Part shown: positions 1-11,570 of the stretch, one piece after another
How positions within the stretch are numbered: the stretch's first letter is position 1
Layout: every line of letters begins with the position of its first letter
NCBI GenBank assembly: GCA_030427405.1
Contig: JAUHXK010000003.1
Location: forward strand, 1-64,000
Length of the DNA stretch: 64,000 nt
Source: Alphaproteobacteria bacterium
GTDB lineage: Bacteria; Pseudomonadota; Alphaproteobacteria; Rhodobacterales; Rhodobacteraceae
Reading direction: 5' to 3'
The notes under the pieces: model-generated
Databases searched by the model: none
Seen by the model: the letters and a program-made list of their open reading frames with translations, nothing else
What the model was told of the DNA's origin: nothing
Program-made: the position numbers and the translations under genes

Positions 1-248
1 CGATCAACGAGACCCTCAGCCGGACGGTCATGACATCCGTCACAACCCTGCTGGCGTTGGTTTCGCTTTACGTTCTGGGCGGAGACGTGATCCGGGGGTT
101 TGTCTTTGCGATGATCTGGGGCGTGATCGTGGGGACCTATTCGTCGGTCTTCGTTGCTTCGACCATCCTGCTGTGGCTGGGCGTCAAGCGCGACTGGTCG
201 AAACCGTCGAACACCTCTGGCAACCAGTTTGCCAATATCGATGCCTGA
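1..248 (+). CDS. secF: Protein translocase subunit SecF, C-terminal fragment
   Basis: The reading frame is open from the window edge to a TGA at 246-248 and gives about 81 residues. It begins INETLSRTVMTS, the conserved SecF segment before the last two membrane helices, and continues through two hydrophobic helices to a polar tail. SecF works with SecD in the inner membrane to drive late steps of Sec export. The 5' part, and presumably secD, lie outside the window. The last 8 bases overlap the start of the next gene, so the two are probably cotranscribed. Confidence 0.9.
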   Translation, partial: INETLSRTVMTSVTTLLALVSLYVLGGDVIRGFVFAMIWGVIVGTYSSVFVASTILLWLGVKRDWSKPSNTSGNQFANIDA

Positions 249-987
249 ATTGTTCGGCCAGTCCCCAACGGGGCTGGCCGTTATCGCGCTGGCCGCCTTT
301 CTTGGCGGGATCGTGCGCGGTTTTTCCGGCTTTGGCACCGCACTTATCTTCCTTCCGATAGCGACACGTTTTCTTGGGCCATTCGGCGCGCTGATCGCAT
401 TGACCTGCATGGATGTCCTTGGGCCGCTGCCGACGCTGCGCCGCGCCTGGGTCCATGCCGACAGGGCCGATCTGGCGCGATTGCTGATCGGTTGCGCTGT
501 GGTCTTGCCGGTTGGCCTGCTGCTACTGACTCAGGTCGATCCGGATGTCTTTCGCTATACGGTCAGCCTGGTGACCCTGCTGATGCTTGGGGTCCTTGTC
601 TTCGGTCTGCGCTACCGCGGGCGGGTCCGGCGGGGCCTGGTAACAGGAATTGGCGCCGCCGCCGGATTCCTGGGCGGCGTGGCGGGCATACCCGGGCCCG
701 CCGTCATCCTGTTCTACATGTCCCGTCCATTGCCTGTCGAAACCATACGGGCAACCATCCTGCTCTTTCTGTTCGGGTTCGACTTCATCCTCTTTGGATA
801 CCTCACAGGCATGGGCCAGGTGACGCTGCCCGCAGCCCTGCTGGGCCTTGCACTTGGGTTGCCCTGTATCGCGGGAAACTGGCTTGGTGCCTGGCTGTTC
901 AACCCCGACCACGAGCGGACCTATCGTCACGTTGCCTATTTCGCTATTGCCGTGGCGGCCTTGTCCGGCCTGCCGCTTTGGGGCTAA
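241..987 (+). CDS. TauE/SafE family sulfite exporter-like permease
   Basis: This 248-residue hydrophobic protein has about eight predicted membrane segments and the N-terminal signature GGIVRGFSGFGTAL, repeated in weaker form as GFLGGVAGIPGPAV, the internal duplication expected of TauE/SafE (DUF81) permeases. Members export sulfite, sulfoacetate or other small organic anions; the substrate here is not evident. The ATG at 241 overlaps the secF stop by 8 bases and fits the family start better than the in-frame ATG at 154, which would lie inside secF. The next gene follows after 9 bases. Confidence 0.85.
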   Translation: MPELFGQSPTGLAVIALAAFLGGIVRGFSGFGTALIFLPIATRFLGPFGALIALTCMDVLGPLPTLRRAWVHADRADLARLLIGCAVVLPVGLLLLTQVDPDVFRYTVSLVTLLMLGVLVFGLRYRGRVRRGLVTGIGAAAGFLGGVAGIPGPAVILFYMSRPLPVETIRATILLFLFGFDFILFGYLTGMGQVTLPAALLGLALGLPCIAGNWLGAWLFNPDHERTYRHVAYFAIAVAALSGLPLWG

Positions 988-996
988 AAGACCGCC

Positions 997-1350
997 ATGC
1001 GCCTGAATGAAATCACCTATACCAACGCCAAGCCTGTCGATGGCTACGGGCCCGGCTTTTTCCGCATCGGCGGGCAGGTTTACCAGGGGGCGGTCCTGAC
1101 CGGCCCGGTGGAAACTGCCCTTTGGGGCGGATATGATGATCACGCGGCGCTGCTTGGGCTTTCCGACCATATCGACGTGCTCTTCATCGGAACCGGAGCC
1201 GAGCTTGCCCATATCCCGCCGGACCTGCGCACGGCATTGGACGAGGCGGGCATCGGCGTCGAGATCATGAATTCCCCGGCCGCCTGCCGCACATATAACG
1301 TGCTTCTCTCCGAAGGCCGCCGGGTGGCGCTGGCCCTTCTGCCGGTCTGA
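997..1350 (+). CDS. Mth938-like domain protein (DUF498)
   Basis: This is a 117-residue soluble protein of the Mth938/NDUFAF3-like fold: short beta strands, the GYGPGFFRIGG turn near residue 17, and a C-terminal MNSPAACRTYNVL segment typical of the family. Mitochondrial relatives assist complex I assembly; the bacterial role is not established. It is often found beside secDF in alphaproteobacteria, as here, 9 bases after the permease gene. A hairpin repeat follows at 1363-1411 and probably separates it from the ccm operon. Confidence 0.8.
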   Translation: MRLNEITYTNAKPVDGYGPGFFRIGGQVYQGAVLTGPVETALWGGYDDHAALLGLSDHIDVLFIGTGAELAHIPPDLRTALDEAGIGVEIMNSPAACRTYNVLLSEGRRVALALLPV

Positions 1351-1362
1351 CCGGATCCAAAC

Positions 1363-1411
1363 TTCATCTGGCTGAAAATATCCCGGGGAGCGCGAGGGGC
1401 TGGCCCCTCGC
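1363..1411. repeat. 49-bp hairpin repeat, copy A (intergenic)
   Basis: This 49-bp sequence ends in a perfect inverted repeat (GCGAGGGG, 4-base loop, CCCCTCGC, 1392-1411). The reverse complement occurs at 23378-23426 with a single mismatch. Copy A lies between the Mth938-like gene and ccmA, where it could act as a transcript-end hairpin. The near identity of two distant copies indicates a dispersed repeat family, not a chance terminator. Confidence 0.85.
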
Positions 1412-1495
1412 ATCCCGCAACCGCCTGAACGCGCATGCCCACCCTGCGGCAAATCCCGCCTTTTGCCTCTCACGACAATAAGATAAGCGGGGCGC

Positions 1496-2110
1496 ATGAC
1501 ATTGAACGTAACCGATCTGGCAATTGCCCGCGCGGGCATACCCGTGCTCGAAGGCGTGAACTTTACGCTCGAACCGGGGCGGGCGTTGATCCTGCGCGGC
1601 CCAAACGGGATCGGAAAAACCACATTGTTGCGGACCCTGGCCGGATTGCAGCCGCCCCTGTCCGGATCGATCCAAGGCGCCGAGGATCAGGTCGCCTATG
1701 CGGCCCATTCGGACGGGCTGAAGCCGACGCTGACGGTTACCGAGAACCTGGTGTTTTGGGCGTCGGTCTTCGGAACGGTCGATATCGAACCGGCGCTGGA
1801 TGCGTTCGACCTCAAGGGGTTGTCCGACCGCCATGCGGGCAATCTTTCGGCGGGTCAAAAACGACGCCTGGGATTGGCGCGGATGCTGGTCACCGGACGC
1901 CCGATCTGGATTCTGGACGAACCGACCGTGTCGCTGGACCGCAACGCGGTCGACATGTTCGCCTCGGCTGTGCGGCGGCACCTGGAAACAGGCGGCTCTG
2001 CACTTATTGCAACCCATATCGACCTGGGGCTCGAAGGCGAGGTTCTCGACGTTGGGCCGAACAAGGCAAAGCCCAAACCCATCGATGATTTCGACGGAGG
2101 GTTCCTGTGA
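1496..2110 (+). CDS. ccmA: Cytochrome c maturation ATP-binding protein CcmA
   Basis: This 204-residue ABC ATPase has a Walker A motif GPNGIGKT (35-42), the signature LSAGQ (117-121) and a Walker B ending WILDEP (138-143). With CcmB it forms the ATPase that drives release of haem-loaded CcmE from CcmC for c-type cytochrome assembly. The size matches the short CcmA family. It is the first gene of the ccmABCDG operon and overlaps ccmB by 4 bases. The ribosome site before the ATG is weak. Confidence 0.95.
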   Translation: MTLNVTDLAIARAGIPVLEGVNFTLEPGRALILRGPNGIGKTTLLRTLAGLQPPLSGSIQGAEDQVAYAAHSDGLKPTLTVTENLVFWASVFGTVDIEPALDAFDLKGLSDRHAGNLSAGQKRRLGLARMLVTGRPIWILDEPTVSLDRNAVDMFASAVRRHLETGGSALIATHIDLGLEGEVLDVGPNKAKPKPIDDFDGGFL

Positions 2111-2763
2111 TCGCCCTGTTGCTGCGTGACCTGAAACTGTCCTTCCGCGCCGGCGGAGGTTTTGGCCTGGGGCTGGCGTTCTTTCTGATCGTGACAGTGC
2201 TGGTCCCATTCTCGGTCGGGCCGCAATCGGCGCTCTTGTCGACGATTGCACCCGGTGTCCTGTGGCTGGGCGCGCTGCTGGCCTGTTTGCTGTCGCTGGA
2301 CCGCCTGCTGGCGCTGGATTGGGAAGACGGCTCGTTGGACCTGCTGGCCACCGCGCCACTGCCATTGGAATCAGTGGTGACGATCAAGGCGCTGGCCCAT
2401 TGGATCACGACGGGTTTACCGCTGGTGCTTGTGGCGCCTGTCCTGGGGGTCTTGCTGAACCTGCCGGTGCCAGGCTTTTCCTGGCTGGTGATCTCGTTGT
2501 TGATCGGGACACCCGCGCTCAGCGTTATCGGCACCTTTGGCGCGGCTTTGACGGTTGGCCTCAAGCGGGGCGGGCTGCTTCTGTCGCTGCTGGTCCTTCC
2601 GCTTTATGTCCCAACGCTGATATTCGGGGCCGAAGTTGCGCGGCGGGGCGCAACCGGAATGGAGACCTCTGCGCCGGTGCTGATGCTTGCAGGTATCACG
2701 GCCGCCTCTGTTGCCCTGTTGCCTTTTGCAAGCGCGGCGGTATTGCGGATCAATCTGCGGTGA
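2107..2763 (+). CDS. ccmB: Haem exporter membrane protein CcmB
   Basis: CcmB is the membrane partner of CcmA in the cytochrome c maturation complex at the inner membrane. The 218-residue protein has six hydrophobic segments, starts with the typical [11 protein letters not shown] segment, and carries [17 protein letters not shown] after the second helix, a conserved CcmB region. It starts with GTG inside the end of ccmA (overlap GTGA), which suggests translational coupling. ccmC follows after 61 bases. Confidence 0.95.
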   Translation: MIALLLRDLKLSFRAGGGFGLGLAFFLIVTVLVPFSVGPQSALLSTIAPGVLWLGALLACLLSLDRLLALDWEDGSLDLLATAPLPLESVVTIKALAHWITTGLPLVLVAPVLGVLLNLPVPGFSWLVISLLIGTPALSVIGTFGAALTVGLKRGGLLLSLLVLPLYVPTLIFGAEVARRGATGMETSAPVLMLAGITAASVALLPFASAAVLRINLR

Positions 2764-2824
2764 ATGATCGGGATCTTGACAGAGGTCAATTGAGAACTGC
2801 CCCCAGTTGGACTAGATAGAGCCC

Positions 2825-3598
2825 ATGTCGATAGCAGCCAAAGCCAACGCCCTGTGGGAATATGCCAACCCACGCAAGTTTCTTGAAACCAGCGAGCGGG
2901 TGCTTCCGTTTTTCTGGATTACTTCGGGCTTTTGCATAGTCGTGGGCCTGGTCTGGGGGTTCTTCTTTACGCCTGACGATTACAAGCAGGGATCGACGGT
3001 CAAGATCATCTACCTGCATGTGCCTGCCGCGCTGATGGCCATCAATTGCTGGCTGATGATGCTTGCGACCTCGCTGGTCTGGCTGGTGCGCCGTCACCAT
3101 GTCAGCGCGCTGGCTGCGCGCGCGGCCGCGCCGATCGGCATTGTCATGACCCTGATCGCGCTTGCGACCGGCGCCATCTGGGGGCAGCCCATGTGGGGCA
3201 CCTGGTGGGCGTGGGATCCGCGCCTGACATCGTTCCTGATCCTGTTCCTGTTCTATCTGGGCTACGTCGCGCTGTGGGAGGCCATCGAGGACCCGGACAC
3301 AGCGGCTGACCTGACCGCTGTCCTGTGCCTGGTTGGGTCGGTCTTTGCGCTTCTCAGTCGGTACGCGGTGAATTTCTGGAACCAGGGTTTGCATCAGGGG
3401 GCCTCGGTCATGCGGGCGGGGGCAATTACCGGCACGGATACCGAGGAAAAGGTCAGCAATATCTATTTCTATCCGCTGCTGCTGTGCATCGTCGGGTTTG
3501 TTCTGTTGTTTGTCGCGCTTGTGCTGTACCGCACCGGAACTGAAATTCGGGCGCGGCGGATCAAGGCGCTGCTTGCGCGGGAAAGGGCAAGAGGATGA
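2825..3598 (+). CDS. ccmC: Haem lyase/exporter CcmC
   Basis: CcmC passes haem to the chaperone CcmE in the periplasm. The 257-residue, six-helix protein contains the tryptophan-rich WGTWWAWD motif (124-131) of the haem-handling WWD family, with conserved histidines in flanking periplasmic loops (for example IYLHVP at 62-67). It overlaps ccmD by 4 bases (ATGA). The order ccmA-B-C-D-G is the usual alphaproteobacterial one; ccmE and ccmF/H are not in this window. Confidence 0.95.
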   Translation: MSIAAKANALWEYANPRKFLETSERVLPFFWITSGFCIVVGLVWGFFFTPDDYKQGSTVKIIYLHVPAALMAINCWLMMLATSLVWLVRRHHVSALAARAAAPIGIVMTLIALATGAIWGQPMWGTWWAWDPRLTSFLILFLFYLGYVALWEAIEDPDTAADLTAVLCLVGSVFALLSRYAVNFWNQGLHQGASVMRAGAITGTDTEEKVSNIYFYPLLLCIVGFVLLFVALVLYRTGTEIRARRIKALLARERARG

Positions 3599-3753
3599 TA
3601 CCCGATCTAGGAAAATACGCGGATACGGTCCTGTCATCCTATGTGGCATCGATCGTGCTGCTTGGGGCGTTGGTCGTTTTCAGCATTCTGCGCGGTCGCA
3701 AAGTAAGGGCCCAGATGGATAGCATCGAACAAAGGACTGCGCGCGATGGCTAA
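3595..3753 (+). CDS. ccmD: Haem exporter accessory protein CcmD
   Basis: This small gene encodes 52 residues: a short N-terminus, one membrane helix (about residues 15-34) and a basic cytoplasmic tail beginning LRGRKVRAQ, the classic CcmD layout. CcmD helps release holo-CcmE from CcmC. Its ATG overlaps the ccmC stop as ATGA, and its own stop overlaps the start of ccmG by 8 bases. Position, size and topology support the call; little sequence is conserved in this family. Confidence 0.85.
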   Translation: MIPDLGKYADTVLSSYVASIVLLGALVVFSILRGRKVRAQMDSIEQRTARDG

Positions 3754-4285
3754 GATTTCGCCTCTGATGGTCGCGCCCCCGCTGATTTTTGGCGCCTTTG
3801 CATTGTTGGCGGGTGTCGGAATGTTTCGCGACGACCCCAACGCGCTTCCGTCTGCGCGCGAGGGGCAGTCGGCACCACCGGTTGTCCTGACCGAATTTCC
3901 CGGCAAGGTGGGTTTTGATGATGCCAGCCTGCGTGACGGCGAGGTCAAGCTCGTCAACTTCTGGGCAAGCTGGTGTGCGCCCTGCCGGGCCGAGCACCCT
4001 AACCTTGAGGCGCTGTCGCAAGAGGGCATTCCCGTTTACGGCATCAACTACAAGGACAAGCTTGGCAATGCCCAGGCTTTCTTGTCGGAACTGGGCGATC
4101 CGTACCATGCCATCGGTCGGGATGAACAAGGCCGCATGGGACTGGACTGGGGCGTCTATGGGGTGCCCGAAACCTATGTCATTGACGGCGAAGGCACCAT
4201 CATCCTGCGTTTTGCCGGCCCGATCACGCAGCGCGTGATCGAAAGCACGATCCGCCCGGCGCTGGAACAGGCCGCCGCCGATTAG
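3746..4285 (+). CDS. ccmG: Thiol:disulfide interchange protein CcmG/DsbE
   Basis: This is a membrane-anchored periplasmic thioredoxin of 179 residues, with an N-terminal helix at about 8-26 and the active site WCAPC at 76-80. The downstream GVYGVPETYVID segment contains the cis-proline loop and is diagnostic of the CcmG/DsbE family. It reduces apocytochrome or CcmH cysteines so that haem can be attached. It is the last gene of the ccm run; the next gene is convergent, 33 bases away. Confidence 0.95.
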   Translation: MAKISPLMVAPPLIFGAFALLAGVGMFRDDPNALPSAREGQSAPPVVLTEFPGKVGFDDASLRDGEVKLVNFWASWCAPCRAEHPNLEALSQEGIPVYGINYKDKLGNAQAFLSELGDPYHAIGRDEQGRMGLDWGVYGVPETYVIDGEGTIILRFAGPITQRVIESTIRPALEQAAAD

Positions 4286-4318
4286 GGCCGCGCTTGTCGC
4301 GTGGACAGATCCGGTGGT

Positions 4319-5020
4319 TCATAACCTGTAGCCACCGGTGACGCCCAGAACCTCGCCCGTGATGAAACCCGCTGCGTCCGATGCCAGGAACCGCACAACG
4401 CTGGCGATATCAGACGGCGTACCAGCCCGGCCAAGGGCCGTATCCTTGACGAACAGTTCCGTCAGCGCGTCCGACCTGGGCGCTTCCGGTATGTTGATGG
4501 CACCTGGCGCAACAGCATTTACCCGAATTCCGTCCGGTCCGAGTTCCTTAGCCATGGCGCGAGTCCACAGGTTCAGGGCCGCTTTGCTGGCCCCATAGGT
4601 GACTGCATCACGCGGCGGCAACACCGCATTCATCGAGGAAATGCTGACAATCGCGGCCCCTCTCTGCAGATGTGGCAACGCCGCGGCCAGCAAGGCGGCT
4701 GGGGCCAGCAGGTTCAGATCAAGAATGGCGCGGTGGTCTTGCGCGTGAAACGTTTCCTTTGGGGTGGTCTTGACCAATCCCGCGTTGTTGACGATCACGT
4801 CCAGCCGCCCGAAACGGCCCAGAACCTGGTCAACGACTGTTTGAGCCTGGCCGGGATCGCTCAGATCTGCGTGTATGGCCAGCAGGTCGCTTTGATCCTG
4901 CAACGCGCCAGGCGCAGTCGAATGCCATGTCAGGGCCACGCGATGATCGCGGCCAAGATCCTCGACAATGGCACGCCCGATGCCGCGTGCCCCTCCGGTT
5001 ATCAATGCAACTTTGTCCAT
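4319..5020 (-). CDS. SDR family NAD(P)-dependent oxidoreductase
   Basis: This 233-residue short-chain dehydrogenase has the cofactor motif TGGARGIG (8-15), NNAG (78-81), a catalytic Ser near 128-129 and the Tyr142-x3-Lys146 pair. The C-terminus has the GEVLGVTGGYRL ending common in this family. The substrate cannot be deduced; annotation transfer to a ketoreductase would be guesswork. AGGAGG lies 5 bases before the ATG. It is transcribed in the same direction as acnA but separated from it by a terminator. Confidence 0.85.
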   Translation of the reverse strand: MDKVALITGGARGIGRAIVEDLGRDHRVALTWHSTAPGALQDQSDLLAIHADLSDPGQAQTVVDQVLGRFGRLDVIVNNAGLVKTTPKETFHAQDHRAILDLNLLAPAALLAAALPHLQRGAAIVSISSMNAVLPPRDAVTYGASKAALNLWTRAMAKELGPDGIRVNAVAPGAINIPEAPRSDALTELFVKDTALGRAGTPSDIASVVRFLASDAAGFITGEVLGVTGGYRL

Positions 5021-5096
5021 CCGCCTCCTGATGGCAGGAAATCCTGTTCCGCGCAGGATGGCAACGGGATGTGGATCACGTGTCGCCGAAAAAGCA

Positions 5097-5122
5097 AAGG
5101 CGCCCCCAGGGGGAGGCGCCTT
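5097..5122 (-). terminator. Rho-independent terminator of acnA
   Basis: An inverted repeat (AAGGCGCC at 5097-5104, GGCGCCTT at 5115-5122) lies 24 bases past the acnA stop. On the minus strand it is followed by a T-rich stretch (CTTTGCTTTTT). Confidence 0.7.
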
Positions 5123-5145
5123 CAGACGCGGGCAGGCCGCGTTAT

Positions 5146-7836
<2,691 letters not shown>

Positions 7837-7940
7837 CTTGTGGCCTCCCTCTCACGTCATTTGGATTTTGGGATTCGCTGAAACTATCTGCATCACACAG
7901 TTACGACCGGTTCAAGACAATTGGCCGAACGCATGTTTTA

Positions 7941-7958
7941 TGTATGCTATGGTATACA
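7941..7958. promoter_or_regulatory. Inverted repeat in the acnA/DUF1223 divergent region
   Basis: TGTAT and ATACA arms separated by 8 bases form an 18-bp interrupted palindrome in the 225-bp divergent region, which is locally AT-rich. The shape resembles operators of GntR-type regulators, but no regulator gene is adjacent and no second copy was seen. It is a candidate only. Confidence 0.3.
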
Positions 7959-8061
7959 GATTGCAATATGCCTCGCAAAACTGTCTCAAGAAACCTTGAT
8001 TGGTGGGTGAGGCGATATGGTTGTAAACCCGAGGCACAGCCTTGAGATACCGAGATAGAAA

Positions 8062-8763
8062 ATGTTCCGAACGACGACTGCCAGCCTGATTGTCTCTTCC
8101 GTATTGGGATTTGCGGCCATGGCCGATGGCACCCCCGTGGTGGTCGAGCTGTTTACCTCGCAAGGGTGTTCATCCTGCCCGCCTGCCGACCGTATCATGC
8201 ATGACCTTGCCGGGCGCGACGATGTTATCGGGCTGGCGCTGCATGTGGATTACTGGGACTATATCGGCTGGGCGGACGAATACGCAGACCCTTGGCACAC
8301 AGAACGGCAACGATCTTACGCGCGAGAGGGCGGGCGCACGATGATCTACACGCCGCAGATGGTTGTGAACGGTCAAGAGGACGTGGTGGGCGCACATGCG
8401 CGCGAACTGGACCAGCTGATTGCGCGGCACCAAGCCGAGGCTCCGCTTGCCCAGGTCACGATCAGCCGGGAGGGCGGGGAAATCAGCATTTCCGTGACGC
8501 CCAAAAGTGAACCGGTTGCAGGGACTTTTGATATCCGTGTGGTGCAATACACGCCGATGCGCCACGCGTCGATTCGGCGGGGAGAATTGGCCGGGCACGA
8601 ATTGGACTATGCCAATGTCGTCGAGGGCTGGCAGGTCGCCGGCCAATGGGATGGCGCGGCCGCGCGGACTTATGGTGCAACACTGCCGTCTGAATTGCCG
8701 GCGGTCGTGCTGGTTCAGAGAACAGGGCACGGGCCGATCATTGCGGCCGCCAAAGTAGACTGA
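8062..8763 (+). CDS. DUF1223 domain protein, secreted thioredoxin-like
   Basis: The 233-residue protein has a short N-terminal hydrophobic signal region (about residues 1-21), then VVVELFTSQGCSSCPPAD, the hallmark of DUF1223, with a CxxC pair in a thioredoxin-like fold. HVDYWDYIGW further on is also conserved in the family. The biochemical role is unknown; a periplasmic redox function is a reasonable inference. It ends 4 bases before the convergent acyltransferase gene. Confidence 0.8.
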   Translation: MFRTTTASLIVSSVLGFAAMADGTPVVVELFTSQGCSSCPPADRIMHDLAGRDDVIGLALHVDYWDYIGWADEYADPWHTERQRSYAREGGRTMIYTPQMVVNGQEDVVGAHARELDQLIARHQAEAPLAQVTISREGGEISISVTPKSEPVAGTFDIRVVQYTPMRHASIRRGELAGHELDYANVVEGWQVAGQWDGAAARTYGATLPSELPAVVLVQRTGHGPIIAAAKVD

Positions 8764-8767
8764 CGGG

Positions 8768-9691
8768 TCAGGGCATGTCCTCGGGGCGCACGCCCAGCCC
8801 GTTCCAGGCTTTCCACCGGCGGTGTATCCAGAACCACTGCCCCATGTGCTGACGCACGATCTTTTCCAGGTCATCATTGGTAAACTGGGTCATGGTCTTG
8901 GGGTCGGTATGTGGCACCGGATCATGCAGAACGATCTCGAAATCCAGGCCGTTGGGTTGCCGGACCGCGTAGCACGGGATCAGCACGGCCTTGTATTTCA
9001 TCGCAAGCTCGGCGTTGAGCACCGACGTGACGGCCGGTTTCCCGAAAAAGGTCAGTTCTTCGCCGCCATGCGCATGCAGGTCGGACACGATGGCGATGAT
9101 GCCACCGCTCTTGAGTGAGCGCACCATTTCGACCATGCCGCGACGCCCCTGTTCAAACATGGGTTTGCCTGTCTTGTGAAAGGCGTCCACATACATGTCG
9201 TTGAAATAGGGGTTGGCCATGCGCCGGTAAAGGCATCCGATTGGCTTGTCGCTGCGTGTCTGCAAGGCGATTCTCGCGGCAAGGTAGTGGCCGAAATGCG
9301 CCGTGATCATCATGATGGGCCGCCCTTCGGCAACCGCTGCGTCAAAGGCGGCAACACCGGAACCGGACACCTTTGCGTGGCGTTGCCGGTCGGTAAACCC
9401 CTCGGGCGAGAAATGCTCCATAATCGCGCGCCCGGCATTGTCGGACACGGCCCGGCTGATTTCGCGTACCTCGCCCTCGCTGAGTTCAGGGCAGGTGAGG
9501 TTCAGGTTTCGCTGCACCCGCTTGCGAAACCCGACCACAGGCGACAGCGTGCGCATGATCGCGCCCATTGCGGCAATGCGCCGGTCATAAGGCAGCAAGC
9601 GCATCCCGCCGATCAGGCCCTTCAGAACAAGGTTGGCGGCATAGTATTTTCCAAGCTCAAAGCGGCTCAGTTCCGACTTTTCGACGGGCAT
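8768..9691 (-). CDS. LpxL/HtrB-like lysophospholipid/lipid A acyltransferase
   Basis: This 307-residue protein of the LpxL/HtrB/MsbB family carries an N-terminal hydrophobic stretch, RVQRNLNLTCPEL near 59-70, and LYRRMANPYFN further on, all characteristic. Family enzymes acylate lipid A precursors or related lipids at the inner membrane. The catalytic motif is normally HX4D/E; here His132 is followed five positions later by Leu137 (HFGHYL), so the acidic partner is missing. It may be a diverged paralogue with changed or lost activity. Confidence 0.8.
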   Translation of the reverse strand: MPVEKSELSRFELGKYYAANLVLKGLIGGMRLLPYDRRIAAMGAIMRTLSPVVGFRKRVQRNLNLTCPELSEGEVREISRAVSDNAGRAIMEHFSPEGFTDRQRHAKVSGSGVAAFDAAVAEGRPIMMITAHFGHYLAARIALQTRSDKPIGCLYRRMANPYFNDMYVDAFHKTGKPMFEQGRRGMVEMVRSLKSGGIIAIVSDLHAHGGEELTFFGKPAVTSVLNAELAMKYKAVLIPCYAVRQPNGLDFEIVLHDPVPHTDPKTMTQFTNDDLEKIVRQHMGQWFWIHRRWKAWNGLGVRPEDMP

Positions 9692-9843
9692 GAATGGGTC
9701 TCACCGGGTGAAGCAAATTGCCGGATCAGACATACAGTCCAAGAAACGTAACCACAAGCACGCAGACCGGGCAGGTCGCCTGCTGCCTGTGCACGCCCGT
9801 TCACATTGCTTTTAGCACCCAGCGTCTTGTTGCCCGCACAGCA

Positions 9844-10977
9844 TCAATCGGCCGCTTCGGCGTCCTCCGCTTCGACCAGTTTCAGCGTACCGCCATCCGA
9901 CAAGGCCCGTATGACGCCGACAATTTGTGCCATGGCATCCTCGGCCTCGGGCCGTTTGACCTTGCCCCGATCGGCGATTTCTTCGCGCAGGTTGTCTGCC
10001 ATCCGGGTGGACATGTTCGACAGCAGGAACGCGACAGAGGCCTTGTCCCCTTCGGTTTCCGCCCCGGCCATGGCGGTGACCAGCACCGCCTGTTCGACAT
10101 CGCGCAAAATGGCGGGCACATCCCGCGGCGCGATCCGTGCGGCAATATGGGCAAAGGTAAAGATCGCCTGTCGCACCGCGCTTGCGAATTCTGCATCTTC
10201 TTCGTCAAGCGCGGTCAGCAACCCGTCGCGCGTGTCCGAGGCGGATTGATTGAGGATTGCCCCCACCCGGGCACCGGGCGCATCGTCGAATGCGGGGGTA
10301 GGACGCTGGTCGATCTGGGTCGCAAGGGACCACCCGATGCGTTCAACCGCGTCAGGCGTCACATTGGCGGTTTTGGAAATGGCATAGGTTATCCTGCGGG
10401 CAACAGGGCCGGGCAACTGCGCCAGCAATTGGGCGGCTTTGGCGGTCTCAAGCTTGGACAGCATGACGGCGGCCACCTCGGTGCTTTCGGCCTGCGCCAT
10501 GGCTGCCAGATCTTCGACCGGAACTTCGCGCAGGCGCTGCCATGGGTCGCCGACCTGACGCATACCGGCAACCTTGCGCAGGCGCGCCGCCGTGGCGGGC
10601 GCGATCTTGTCGTTGACGGCGTCAAGCGCGCTGGCCAGACCATGCGGAAAGGACAGGCCGACGCTGTCCAGCGCGTCGGCGAATTCATGCGCGACCGAGG
10701 CCAGCGTGAGCCGGTCAACCAGCCCCATGCGCCCAAGCTGGTGGGTCAGCCTTTCCTGCAGATCATCGGGCAAATCCTCAAGTGGGATGTCAGCCCCTTC
10801 GTTCAGCAGCAGCCGCACAACAACCGCAGCCTTTTCGCGCCCGTTTAGCGACCGCGGGACCCGGCGCAACCCTTCTGCACCAGCACCGTCACCGGCTATG
10901 TCGACAGCCGGGGCCGCGGCGCCCGGCGCCATGTTTATCAATGCGTTTGTATCCTGCATCTGCCTGCAAAGTTGCAA
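9844..10977 (-). CDS. fliG: Flagellar motor switch protein FliG
   Basis: This protein of up to 377 residues matches FliG. An armadillo-like N/middle region begins LNGREKAAVVVRLLL. The C-terminal domain contains DVPAILRDVEQAVLVTAM and NMSTRMADNLREEI, the torque-ring helices. FliG couples the stator to the rotor ring of the flagellum. Translation may begin at the seventh codon (ATG at 10959, MQDTNAL). No other flagellar gene lies in the window, so this fliG is detached from a flagellar cluster. Confidence 0.85.
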   Translation of the reverse strand: MQLCRQMQDTNALINMAPGAAAPAVDIAGDGAGAEGLRRVPRSLNGREKAAVVVRLLLNEGADIPLEDLPDDLQERLTHQLGRMGLVDRLTLASVAHEFADALDSVGLSFPHGLASALDAVNDKIAPATAARLRKVAGMRQVGDPWQRLREVPVEDLAAMAQAESTEVAAVMLSKLETAKAAQLLAQLPGPVARRITYAISKTANVTPDAVERIGWSLATQIDQRPTPAFDDAPGARVGAILNQSASDTRDGLLTALDEEDAEFASAVRQAIFTFAHIAARIAPRDVPAILRDVEQAVLVTAMAGAETEGDKASVAFLLSNMSTRMADNLREEIADRGKVKRPEAEDAMAQIVGVIRALSDGGTLKLVEAEDAEAAD

Positions 10978-11027
10978 TTTCCATCTGCAGGCAGGTTAAG
11001 GAGAGTCGGGTAAAGAAAGACTGAAAG

Positions 11028-11570
11028 TCAGTAGCTATATGTCAGCCCGGTGCGAATAGCTTGCCGCAGCGATGTCTCGGCCCAGCTGCCCTGGCCACCA
11101 CGGGCAGTAATCTCGCGCCACTGCTGTATCGCCAGATCCGTTTTCCCCTCGGCAACATATCCCTGTCCCATATAGCTGCGGGCCAGGATATTGTCGGGGT
11201 TGGCTTCGATCGCTTGTTGGTAATACAGGTTCGCCAGTTCCAGTTCGCCAAGATTGCGGTAGGTGAACCCCCAATATGTCAGAACACGGTCCTGGGATTG
11301 GTCGCTCATGACGCGCAGAACGTTCTGGGCGTTTTCGAATTGGCCGTCATAGGCGAGTTCGCGCGCGGCATCGTATAGCTGATCGTCGGTGAAATTCGAC
11401 TTGTTGGGTTTCACGCATTTTCCGGCGGCCTCGTCATAGACCCGGCCGAACAGGCATTTCTTGGTTGTATTGGTGGGTTTGGGGGGGCTGCCGTCGCCGC
11501 CGGCCGCGTACACGGCGGGCGCGAAAGCAAAGGCATGAAACGCAATGGCGGCAACCAATACAGGACGCAT
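11028..11570 (-). CDS. Exported TPR protein with a cysteine motif
   Basis: The 180-residue protein has a signal peptide (residues 1-22, ending VYAA), a small disulfide-type motif with Cys39 and Cys52, and two or three tetratricopeptide repeats from about 60 to 150 (for example LANLYYQQAIEANPDN). TPR arrays bind partner proteins; the role here is unknown. The cysteine motif C-x2-G-x-V-Y-D-x5-C-V-K also occurs in the small gene just upstream. It is probably periplasmic. Confidence 0.75.
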   Translation of the reverse strand: MRPVLVAAIAFHAFAFAPAVYAAGGDGSPPKPTNTTKKCLFGRVYDEAAGKCVKPNKSNFTDDQLYDAARELAYDGQFENAQNVLRVMSDQSQDRVLTYWGFTYRNLGELELANLYYQQAIEANPDNILARSYMGQGYVAEGKTDLAIQQWREITARGGQGSWAETSLRQAIRTGLTYSY

